Assembly (NCBI GenBank): GCA_021787845.1
Contig: JAJYLH010000029.1
Span: 1-64,000 of the forward strand
Reading direction: 5' to 3'
From: Myxococcales bacterium
Lineage (GTDB): Bacteria; Myxococcota; Myxococcia; Myxococcales; JAJYLH01
DNA length: 64,000 bases
Position numbers and translations under genes: made by a program. Positions 18,951 through 26,690 of this stretch are shown piece by piece. The notes beneath the pieces are model-generated. The model was given only the letters and a program-made list of their open reading frames with translations. It was not told the DNA's origin and ran no database searches. Numbering within the stretch: position 1 is the first letter of the stretch; each line of letters opens with the position of its first letter.

Positions 18951-20762
18951 CTAGACCACGCCCTCTTCGGTCGGCAGCAGTCCCGCGCCGGCGAGGTCGT
19001 CGAAAGTGCCCGTCGCGACGAGCCTTCCCTCGCGCAGCACCGTGAGCCGCGTGCACCGGCGCACGGTGCTCGGCCGGTGCGCCACGACGATGACGGTGCG
19101 CTCGCCCTGCAGCCGCCCGATGGCCTCGACGAGCTCGCGCTCGGTCTGCAGGTCCAGCGCCGAGGTCGCCTCGTCGAACACCAGCACGCTCGGGTCGCGG
19201 TACAGCGCGCGTGCGATGGCGATGCGCTGCCTTTGTCCGCCGGAGAGCCGCACGCCGCGCTCGCCCAGCCGCGTGTTGAGGCCGTCCGGGAGCCCCGCCA
19301 CCATGTCGTCGAGCTGTGCAAGACGCAGCGAGCGCCACACGCGGTCGTCGTCGACCTCCTTCGGATCGAGCGTGAACGCGACGTTGCAGCGCACGGTGTC
19401 GTCGAGCAGGTGCGGCTCCTGCGGCACGTATCCGATGGCCTCTTGCCATGAGCGCAGGTTCTCGCGGATGTCGCGCCCGTCGACCAGGACGCGCCCCGAG
19501 GTGGGCGGCAAGAGGCCCAGAAGCAGGTCGGCCAGCGTGGTCTTGCCCGCGCCGGTCGGGCCCACGAGCCCCATCGACTCGCCGCGCCGGATCGTCAGCG
19601 TCACCTCGTCGAGCACCAGGTGGTCGCTGTCGTAGCGAAAGGAGACCCTCTCGAACCCGATGCCGCGCGCGAGCGTCAAAGGCGGCCCCGCGGGCTCCGG
19701 CGGAGAGGCCGGCAGCGAATCGAGATCATCGGCCACGTCGCGCACGAACGGTACGCCGGCGCGCAGGCTGCCGAGCGCGCGCGTGATGCGGTTGGCGGAC
19801 GGCACCAGGCGGAAGCCGACATAGCCGTAGAGTCCGAGCAGCGAAAGCGTCTGCGCACCGGCCCGCTGCACGGTCAGCACGAAGATGACCCCGAGCAGCG
19901 CGAGCACGAACAGCGTCTCGCCGCTCAGGCGCACGGCCTCCAAGAGCATCGAGCGGCGCCGTTGCAGCCTCGTGTAGCCCGTGCGCAGTCGATCGGCGAC
20001 CTCGAGAAAGCCCGCCTCGCGCCCGCGCAGCCGCACTTCCTTGATCGCCCCGAGGCTCTGTTGAAGCGACTGCTGGATCTCCTTCTCCAGCTTCTGCTCG
20101 GTGTCGCCCCAGCGCCGGAAGACCCGTCCGCCCAGGCTCGCCGGAAGGAGCAGCAGCGCCACCGTCCCGAGCGCCACCGCGAGCGTCGAGAACGGCGCGG
20201 TCATCACGAGTAGCGCGATTAGCGCGGCAATGACGAGCCCCTCCGCGGCGAGGTGTACGACCGAGGCGAGCACGAGCGTCGCGGACACCTCGGCTCCGCG
20301 CAGCACACGCTGCACGAGCGCCGCGGAGTTGCGTTGCAAGAGGAGCGAATAGGGTGCCTCCAGATAGGCGTGCAGCACGCGACGGGCGATGCGCCTCACC
20401 GCGCCGAAGACGATCCGCTCCTGGGCGAGAAACGACAGCCCGAGCACGGCGCTGCGTACGAGGTAGAGGCACCCCGCCAAGAGCGTGAGCACGAGCAGGA
20501 CCGTGCGGGGCGTGTGATTAGGCAGCCACGCGGCGATCGTGGACGCGACCGGTAGCCGCGTCGCCTCCGCGGGGTCGTTCAGGATGCGGATGAGGCCGAA
20601 CACCGCGGCCGCGCCGGCGGCCTCGACCGCGGCGCCCAAAACGAGCAGCGGCAGCAGCGCGACCCAGCGGCGCAGCGCCCCCGGACCCTCGAGGGCCAGC
20701 GCCCGGCGCACGTCGGCCGCCATCGTCGGCGGGGCGGGCGCGGGAAGCGGCGCTGGCGTCAC
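18951..20762 (-). CDS. PglK-like lipid-linked oligosaccharide ABC flippase
   Basis: A 603-residue half-type ABC exporter, acting as a homodimer in the inner membrane. Six membrane helices fill about 30-330, beginning with the WVALLPLLVLGAAVEAAGAA segment similar to the start of PglK/MsbA relatives. The nucleotide-binding domain has Walker A GPTGAGKTTL, signature LSGGQRQRIAIARAL, Walker B VLVFDEATSALD and H-loop VVAHR. PglK flips undecaprenyl-PP-oligosaccharide for PglB; general sequence similarity plus the adjacency of two OSTs supports the same role over lipid A or drug export. The GTG start at 20762 overlaps the stop of the upstream lipoprotein (GTGA); an internal ATG at 20723 is an alternative start. 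Confidence 0.82.
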   Translation of the reverse strand: MTPAPLPAPAPPTMAADVRRALALEGPGALRRWVALLPLLVLGAAVEAAGAAAVFGLIRILNDPAEATRLPVASTIAAWLPNHTPRTVLLVLTLLAGCLYLVRSAVLGLSFLAQERIVFGAVRRIARRVLHAYLEAPYSLLLQRNSAALVQRVLRGAEVSATLVLASVVHLAAEGLVIAALIALLVMTAPFSTLAVALGTVALLLLPASLGGRVFRRWGDTEQKLEKEIQQSLQQSLGAIKEVRLRGREAGFLEVADRLRTGYTRLQRRRSMLLEAVRLSGETLFVLALLGVIFVLTVQRAGAQTLSLLGLYGYVGFRLVPSANRITRALGSLRAGVPFVRDVADDLDSLPASPPEPAGPPLTLARGIGFERVSFRYDSDHLVLDEVTLTIRRGESMGLVGPTGAGKTTLADLLLGLLPPTSGRVLVDGRDIRENLRSWQEAIGYVPQEPHLLDDTVRCNVAFTLDPKEVDDDRVWRSLRLAQLDDMVAGLPDGLNTRLGERGVRLSGGQRQRIAIARALYRDPSVLVFDEATSALDLQTERELVEAIGRLQGERTVIVVAHRPSTVRRCTRLTVLREGRLVATGTFDDLAGAGLLPTEEGVV

Positions 20763-23137
20763 TGCGGGCACTGGTAGAAGGACGGGCTGACGATCACGAA
20801 CGGGGTACCGTCGTAGGAGAGCTGGGCCTCGGCTTTCGGAGTCTCGACGCGCGTTGCGGAGTTCGGCGGCAGGTTCACGTTGTAGGTGTTGCTCCCGACG
20901 GTGTAGGTGATCGGGACCGAGATGGTGTTGTTGTTCTGGAACAGGTAGACCGAGGAGGTGGCGTTCGAGCAGATCCCGAAGGCGAAGATCGAGTATTCGG
21001 GGTTCGGCGGGTCGGAGCAGAGCTGGTCGTTCGTCACCATCTGCTTGAAGAGGGTGTAGTTGTACGAGAAGGCGCAGACGCTGCCCTTCCCGACGAAGAC
21101 CTGCTGGGTCTGCATACTCCCGACGATGACGCCCCCGGTGAAGGGGCCCCACGCGTCGTAGGAGATGTCGACATCGAAGTTGTTGTTCTCGTTGGTGAGG
21201 TCGAAGTTCGCCATCGTCGGGCTGTCAGAACAGGTCGCCACGATGTCGATTCTTGAGGTGGGGTCCCCGCTCGGAAGATCGACGCACGTCGAGTCGCGGC
21301 AGGCCTGCGAGAGGATGCAGGAGCGCCCGCAGGCGCCGCAGTTGTAGAAGTCGGTCGTGGTATCGGCGCAGTACTGGTCGCTCTGGCTGCCGCAGACCGT
21401 GGGGCAGACGCAGCGCGAGCCGTCGGTCCCCGCGGTGCAGGTCCCGCCGCTGATGCAGTCGGCGTTCGAGTTGCAGAGCTTGCCGTCGCCGCACTTGTCG
21501 CACGAGCCGCCGCAGTCGACGTCGGTCTCGTCGCCGTCCTTGATGCCGTCCGCGCAGGACGGGCCGCTGCGCACCCAGACCTGGTGGAGCGTGGAAGCCG
21601 ACGTCGTGGGGCCGCCCGACTGCTGGTCGTCCACCTCCCAGCGGCCCGCGTCCGGTCCGGGCGGGTTGATGTTCCAGTAGTACGCGCCTGCCTTGTAGAA
21701 CGGCTGCCAATCGAGCGCGTAGTCGCCCTCGTCGGTGCCGAAGCTGTCGGCCTGCGCCGGCAGGTTCGCGGTGTGGCCGTCGAGCGGCGTGAAGGCAGCG
21801 GGCAGGCCGTCGAGGCTCCCGGTGCCGGTCTTCGCGAGGGCGATCGCCCAGGGGCGCGCGACCTTGAAGTTGATGATCCGGTCGTCGGCGCTGGTGCGAC
21901 CATAGAACCGAACCTCGGTCGGGTCGAGCGCGGCGATCAGCGCGGACGAAGCCTGGCCCCAGTGCGCGGTGCCGCTCTCGTCGGTGCCGAGGGTGGTCGA
22001 GCCGAGCAGCGGCAGCGAGGTGTCGTGAAGGACGAGATCGGGGTTCGTGCCCGCGGCGTGCAGGTAGTTCAAGACGAGCGTCCAGCCGCCGCCGTCGGTA
22101 ACCATGTCGCACGAGGCCATCATCGGCGGCAGCGGGCCGGCGCCGTCGGGGTCGATCAGGTAGTCGCCGCTCGGAAGGCCCGGGTTCGCCTTGAGCAGAT
22201 CGTAGCAGTTCATGGCTAGGCAGGCGCCGTTCTCGCAGGTCGCCTCCAGAGCGGAGCACTGGACGCAGCCCGCGGGCGAGGTGCTCGTGCCGCAGCGCGC
22301 GGCGTCGGTCAAGGAGCACGCGGCGCAGGCGCCGTTCGAGCACCATCGGCCGTTGCCGCACGATGCGTCGGAGGCGCAGACGCAGGCGCCGTTGGCGCAG
22401 CCGGGGGTGTCGCCGGAGCAGACCTTGCAGCCGGCGGGCGAGGAGGCATCGCCGCAGCGCGCGGGGTCGGTTGCCGAGCACGCGACGCAGGCGCCGTTCG
22501 CGCACCAGCGGCCGGCGCCACAGTCGGAGTCCGCCGTGCAGACGCAGACGCCGTTGGCGCAGCCGGGAGTGTCGCCGGAGCAGACCTTGCAGCCGGCGGG
22601 CGAAGACTGATCGCCGCAGTGGTCGGGATCGGTTGCCGAGCACGCGACGCAGGCGCCGTTCGCGCACCAGTGGCCCGCGCCGCAGTCGGAGTCCGCCCCG
22701 CAGACGCAGGCGCCGCCGGAGCAGTCGGGGGTGTCACCGGAGCAGACCTTGCAGCCGGCGGGCGCGGAGGCATCGCCGCAGTGCGCGGGGTCGGTCGCCG
22801 AGCACGCGACGCACGCGCCGTTCGAACACCAGTGGCCCGCGCCGCAGTCGGAGTCCGCCCCGCAGACGCAGGCGCCGTTGGAGCAGTCAGGCGTGTGTCC
22901 GGAGCAGATCCGGCATCCGGCGGGCGCGGACTGATCACCGCAATGCGCGGGGTCGGTCGCCGAGCACGCGACGCACGCGCCGCTGCGGCAGTAGAGGCCC
23001 GCGCCGCAGGTCGTGCTCTCGGTACACGCGCAGCCGGGACCGGCCTTGCACCCCGGGGCCTTGCCATTGGCCGCGCATCCCGCGGCGACGACAAGCGCCG
23101 CAATGAGCGTTCCCCAGCGTTTCCAGTGCGCTGCCAT
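20759..23137 (-). CDS. Cys-rich lipoprotein with fibrinogen-like domain and Asn-rich modules
   Basis: A 792-residue exported lipoprotein. The start at 23137 follows GAGGAG and yields a signal peptide ending in the lipobox VAAGC. Residues about 25-300 are tandem ~52-residue Cys-rich repeats (pattern CSATDPAHCGD...CKVCSGDTPDC...CGADSDCGAGHWC), also visible as ~156-bp DNA repeats between 22340 and 23040. Next comes a fibrinogen C-terminal-like domain (NCYDLLKANPGLPSGDYLID, MVTDGGGWTLVLNY), then a DGIKDGDETDVDCGGSCDKC Cys module typical of myxobacterial surface proteins, and two Asn-rich ~80-residue modules at the C-terminus (about 21260-20765) with sequons NYT, NAT and NNT. The modules match those of the lipoprotein at 16131-18710. 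Candidate glycoprotein substrate; translationally coupled to the flippase gene. Confidence 0.85.
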   Translation of the reverse strand: MAAHWKRWGTLIAALVVAAGCAANGKAPGCKAGPGCACTESTTCGAGLYCRSGACVACSATDPAHCGDQSAPAGCRICSGHTPDCSNGACVCGADSDCGAGHWCSNGACVACSATDPAHCGDASAPAGCKVCSGDTPDCSGGACVCGADSDCGAGHWCANGACVACSATDPDHCGDQSSPAGCKVCSGDTPGCANGVCVCTADSDCGAGRWCANGACVACSATDPARCGDASSPAGCKVCSGDTPGCANGACVCASDASCGNGRWCSNGACAACSLTDAARCGTSTSPAGCVQCSALEATCENGACLAMNCYDLLKANPGLPSGDYLIDPDGAGPLPPMMASCDMVTDGGGWTLVLNYLHAAGTNPDLVLHDTSLPLLGSTTLGTDESGTAHWGQASSALIAALDPTEVRFYGRTSADDRIINFKVARPWAIALAKTGTGSLDGLPAAFTPLDGHTANLPAQADSFGTDEGDYALDWQPFYKAGAYYWNINPPGPDAGRWEVDDQQSGGPTTSASTLHQVWVRSGPSCADGIKDGDETDVDCGGSCDKCGDGKLCNSNADCISGGTCTAGTDGSRCVCPTVCGSQSDQYCADTTTDFYNCGACGRSCILSQACRDSTCVDLPSGDPTSRIDIVATCSDSPTMANFDLTNENNNFDVDISYDAWGPFTGGVIVGSMQTQQVFVGKGSVCAFSYNYTLFKQMVTNDQLCSDPPNPEYSIFAFGICSNATSSVYLFQNNNTISVPITYTVGSNTYNVNLPPNSATRVETPKAEAQLSYDGTPFVIVSPSFYQCPQ

Positions 23138-23307
23138 CGTCGGCTCCTCGCGCCGCCTGGCGCCCGATTGCGGAAAGCGCAAGGGTCCCAGGCTAGCGCC
23201 ACCGATTCCGGCTCTGCGGGCTACCACGACTCCTCCCAGCACGCAAGCTCGCCTGCCAGTCGGGCGTAGGTTGCATCGGGTTCCGCGCATTCCACCGCGC
23301 CGTGACC

Positions 23308-23360
23308 TGTCCGATCGGACCGATCAGTCGGATCCGACCGATCGGTCTGATCGGTCGTCG
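23308..23360. repeat. CCGATCGG tandem array
   Basis: A run of overlapping palindromes (CCGATCGG, GATCCGACC, GATCGGTCTGATCGGTC) with ~9-10 bp period, located 3' of the second OST gene and 5' of the Cys-rich lipoprotein gene. Same family as at 4851, 37016, 47684, 54520 and 56545. Confidence 0.8.
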
Positions 23361-23395
23361 CCCGGCTCGGAGTGGCGCGCGAAATCGGGCGCGGC

Positions 23396-25357
23396 TCAGC
23401 GCACCCGCCAGACGACGACGTCGGGGTATCCGTCGAGGACGAGCTGGAAGTGCTGCAGCGCGCCGGTCTGGAGCCAGAGGCGGCCGAGCATCGAGCGGGC
23501 GAGGCGCGCGCCCGTGACGACGAGGTGGGTCTCTCCGTCTCGAAGAATCTCGATCTGCGCGATGTCGGCCCGTCCGTCGACGCCCCGGCGCTTGAGCAGC
23601 TCGCGCGTCCCGGCGGCGCGATCGACCATCGTCAGCTCGCGCCAGTCCGTTCCGCCGAGCGCGGCGAAGCCATTCGGTCCGACTCCGGCGCAATCGTACG
23701 ACCCGCTCGGCGAGACCCGACACGGGATGTCCACGCGGGGGCGCAGGCTTTGCCATGACCAGTCCGGGTCGCCCGCGGCCGCGAGTCCTTCCTGCTCCAG
23801 GTACCCGGTGACGAACATCCGATGGGTCAGCACCACGTAGACCGGGCGCGGGAGAGGCCCGCCGAACCTGCGCGCCGCCGCGCGGATGGCGCCCAGCCCC
23901 GCAGCCGGGTAGTCGTCCGACGGGACCGTCGTGGCGTAGGCGATCACGTTGCGAGCGGTCTGTTCGTTGTCGACGAAGAGCGAGAGCGCGAGCAGATCGA
24001 TCTTCGCTGGCACCAGGGTCTCGCCATCCGACACCGTGGCCCGCTGCGCGAGCGCCTCGAGCGGGTAGCCGAGATCCCACCACGACCAGAGGACCGCGTT
24101 CGGCTCGGTCAGCGTGCGCAGCCGCTGCAAGAAGCCCATCGTGCGATCGTCCACGAACGGCGGCGGCGACTCGGCCGCGAGCAGCTCCCGCCAGCGCGCA
24201 GGCGATTGCGCGAGTCCCGCCGCGACGAGACACGAGGCGGCGGCGATCAGCTTCTTCCGGCCGGTCGGCAGGAGAGCGAGCCCGTGCGCGGCGAAGCCCA
24301 GCCCCATCCCCAGGAAAGGCATCAAGTACAGCAGGTTCTTGCTCCCGGCGCCCACGGTCGCGAGCCCCGCCGCGAGCAGCGGAAGCGACGCGACCATCGG
24401 GCGAAACCGCCGAATGAGCAGCGCGGCAAGGCCGATTACCGCAAGGATCAGCGCGGGGAGTGCGCCGGTCGTGGCGAGGTACCACTGCGCTCCCACCGGC
24501 GGCCGGAGCTCACCGATGGTCGAGGCGAGGCTCACCGGAAGGGCGATCGAGCCGCCGGCCGGATTGCCGAGGACGCGGTCGAACAGGTAGCGCGAGCCGC
24601 CCAAGGACTCGAGCAGCGCCAGCGGGCCCGCGAAAAGCACGGCCACCGCGGTCAGGGTCGCCGTCCGGCGCCAGCCCTGGCGCGCGACCAAGAGCGAGGC
24701 GACCAGCGCCCCGATGAAGAGCAACACGAAGAGCGGCTTCGGGTACCACCACTGGAACAGGCGTAACGCCAGGCCCGAGCCCGCCGCCAAGAGGTGCGCG
24801 GGCCATGGCCGTCGCTCCTCGGCGACGCGGGTGACGAGCGCCGCCACCAGGAACCCAAACAGCAGAATCAGCACGTCGCTGTCGAAGCAGCCGGGCATCG
24901 ACCGAGCCAAGAGCGGTGGCCCGAGGCTCCCGGCGAGCGCGGCGCCGACGTACACGGACAGCGGCGCGAACCTTCGCAGGTAGAACCAGAGCGGCACGAC
25001 GAAGAGCATCGAGAGCAGCGGCGGCAGCCACAGGTACAGCGTGCGCGGCGCGAAGCCGAAGCTCTCGAGCCCCGCCGGCAAGAGCGACACGAGCGGCGGC
25101 GGCCACGGGTTCGCCACCAGCTCCGGCACGTTGCGCAGAGGGTCCCGCGAGGGCAGCGGTCCGTGCCGCAGCAGGTCCGCGAGCCGCGCCCAGTGCCAAC
25201 CATCGCCATCGGGGAACAGGCTCTGGCGATGAGCCAACACGTCGATGTGCCGCACCCGCAGCCAGACGCCGAGCGCGTAGAGCGCGAGGACAAGCAACAC
25301 CGCGAGCGCCGCGGAGGCGATACGCACACGCCGCGCGGCCGGCTGCGGATCCTTCAT
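23396..25357 (-). CDS. STT3/PglB-like oligosaccharyltransferase (copy 2)
   Basis: A 653-residue polytopic membrane protein, paralogous along its whole length to the OST at 14053-16083. It carries LFPDGDGWHWARL in the first loop, MPGCFDSDVLILLFGF as the second acidic motif, STIGEL (matching TIxE of PglB) and WSWWDLGYPLEAL near residue 420-430, then ATVSDGETL. The soluble C-terminal part is about as conserved as the membrane part (ARLARSMLGRLWLQTG, DGYPDVVVWRVR). Start taken at the ATG at 25357 (MKDPQP); a longer start at 25411 is possible. It faces the other OST gene across the lipoprotein and flippase genes. Different loop residues suggest different acceptor or glycan preference; unproven. 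Confidence 0.88.
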   Translation of the reverse strand: MKDPQPAARRVRIASAALAVLLVLALYALGVWLRVRHIDVLAHRQSLFPDGDGWHWARLADLLRHGPLPSRDPLRNVPELVANPWPPPLVSLLPAGLESFGFAPRTLYLWLPPLLSMLFVVPLWFYLRRFAPLSVYVGAALAGSLGPPLLARSMPGCFDSDVLILLFGFLVAALVTRVAEERRPWPAHLLAAGSGLALRLFQWWYPKPLFVLLFIGALVASLLVARQGWRRTATLTAVAVLFAGPLALLESLGGSRYLFDRVLGNPAGGSIALPVSLASTIGELRPPVGAQWYLATTGALPALILAVIGLAALLIRRFRPMVASLPLLAAGLATVGAGSKNLLYLMPFLGMGLGFAAHGLALLPTGRKKLIAAASCLVAAGLAQSPARWRELLAAESPPPFVDDRTMGFLQRLRTLTEPNAVLWSWWDLGYPLEALAQRATVSDGETLVPAKIDLLALSLFVDNEQTARNVIAYATTVPSDDYPAAGLGAIRAAARRFGGPLPRPVYVVLTHRMFVTGYLEQEGLAAAGDPDWSWQSLRPRVDIPCRVSPSGSYDCAGVGPNGFAALGGTDWRELTMVDRAAGTRELLKRRGVDGRADIAQIEILRDGETHLVVTGARLARSMLGRLWLQTGALQHFQLVLDGYPDVVVWRVR

Positions 25358-25536
25358 GACGCGCCCGACACTAGCACCCTCCGCTGCTGTCCGAGGCAAC
25401 TCGCTGGCCATCTCCGCTTGTACTTCGAGCCCGGCCGACCAGGAGCCATCGCCCTCCCTCGGGATGAGCGGAGGCGACCCGAATCACAGAACCTGCACGA
25501 ACGCGATACCCCGCTTGCCACGGCCTCGGGAGGCGT

Positions 25537-25642
25537 CTCAAACACCTCCCGGAGGCATTGGCAACGCCTCCCGGAGGCCTTGGCAACACCTCCCGGAGGC
25601 CTTGGCAACACCTCCCGGAGGCATTGGCAACACCTCTGGATG
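25537..25642. repeat. 22-bp tandem repeat, about 4.5 copies
   Basis: The unit GC(A/C)TTGGCAACACCTCCCGG plus AG repeats head to tail at 25555, 25577, 25599 and 25621, with a partial copy just before and a degenerating last copy. It lies in the gap between the divergent OST copy 2 and mtgA genes. Unlike CRISPR there are no spacers. Confidence 0.85.
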
Positions 25643-25786
25643 CCTTGCCGGTCCCTCGTAGAGCTGGTGCGGCTGCCGCATGCCGCTCGTGCGACGCCTC
25701 GGCTAATCGTCGGGCGGAATCGGAGCCGGACACTCGCGTGCCCAGCCCCACGAGGGGCGAGCACTGTCGTATCGTGCGCGTGACCG

Positions 25787-26626
25787 ATGCCCCGACCCCG
25801 GCGACCCTCGAAGAAACCGCGACCCGCTCCCCGCCACCGCCGCCGCTGGCCGTGGTTGATGCTCGCCGCGGCCGCGCTCGCCCTCGCCTATCCCGTCGGC
25901 TCGTACCTGAGCCTGCCGTCGACCCGCGACCTCGCCCGCCTCGCTTGGCGCACGCCGACCCAGTCGGCCCTCATGCGCCAGCGCGTCGAAGAGGCGCGCG
26001 AGGACGGAAGACGACTCGCCATCCGCTGGCGCTTCGTCCCCCTGAGCCGAATCTCGCCGTTCCTCCAGCACGCCGTGATCCTCGGCGAGGACCAGAACTT
26101 CTGGCGCCACCACGGCGTCGACTGGGCGGCGACGCGCGAGGTCATCTGGACGGCCTTGCGCACGCTCCACCTCGGCCGCGGCGCCTCGACCCTCACCCAG
26201 CAGCTCGTCAGGAACCTCTACCTGTCGCAGAGCCGATCGATCGTGCGCAAGGCCGACGAGTGGGTGCTCGCGACGCGCATCGAGAAGGTGCTCCCGAAGA
26301 CGCGCATTCTCGCTCTCTACCTGAACTTCGCCGAGTGGGGCGACGGCGTCTTCGGCGCCGAGGAGGCGGCAGAGGTGCATTTCGGCAAGACCGCTGCTGC
26401 CCTCTCGCCGGGCGAAGCGGTGGTGCTCGCCGCGATGCTCCCCAGTCCGCACGAGCGCGACCCGGCCCGGCCGACCGCCGCCCTGCGCGCGCACGCGTTC
26501 AAGATCGCCGACTTCATGGCCGACGCCGGCTACGTCCCCCGCGCCACGCTCCGCGCCGAGGTCGCGCAGATCGTCGGCTCGCCCGGCCGGAGGCGCAGAG
26601 CCGCGAAGCAGCGCCGCCTTCCTTGA
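25787..26626 (+). CDS. mtgA: Monofunctional peptidoglycan transglycosylase (GT51)
   Basis: A 279-residue inner-membrane enzyme polymerising lipid II glycan chains in the periplasm. A basic N-terminus (RPRRPSKKPRP) and one membrane helix (about 24-42) precede the GT51 domain: catalytic-Glu motif ILGEDQNFWRHHGVDW, GASTLTQQLVRNLYLS, RKADEWVLATRIEKVLPKTR, and LNFAEWGDGVFGAEEAAEVH. There is no transpeptidase domain, so it is MtgA-like rather than a class A PBP. A basic C-terminal tail extends beyond the usual ~240 residues. Confidence 0.92.
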   Translation: MPRPRRPSKKPRPAPRHRRRWPWLMLAAAALALAYPVGSYLSLPSTRDLARLAWRTPTQSALMRQRVEEAREDGRRLAIRWRFVPLSRISPFLQHAVILGEDQNFWRHHGVDWAATREVIWTALRTLHLGRGASTLTQQLVRNLYLSQSRSIVRKADEWVLATRIEKVLPKTRILALYLNFAEWGDGVFGAEEAAEVHFGKTAAALSPGEAVVLAAMLPSPHERDPARPTAALRAHAFKIADFMADAGYVPRATLRAEVAQIVGSPGRRRRAAKQRRLP

Positions 26627-26650
26627 CCCCGCCCGAACCGGCCCTATGCT
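26623..26650 (+). promoter_or_regulatory. Promoter of the RimK-like gene
   Basis: TTGACC at 26623-26628 and TATGCT at 26645-26650, spaced 16 bp, 41 bp upstream of the ATG at 26691. The -35 box overlaps the stop codon region of mtgA. Confidence 0.6.
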
Positions 26651-26690
26651 CTCTCGCCTGTCGCCCGCCGTGGCGACGGAAAGCCACCGC

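Noticed and set aside
18951-20762. MsbA (lipid A flippase) as first choice for the ABC exporter
   Set aside because: Motifs alone do not exclude it, but location between two OST genes and coupling to a candidate acceptor gene favours PglK-type function; no lipid A genes are nearby.
18951-21152. 733-codon version of the flippase
   Set aside because: The extra 130 N-terminal codons overlap the Cys-rich lipoprotein gene out of frame and show no membrane or domain signal; the GTG at 20762 is a better start.
25537-25642. CRISPR-like array
   Set aside because: The 22-bp units are directly adjacent without spacers and there are no cas genes.
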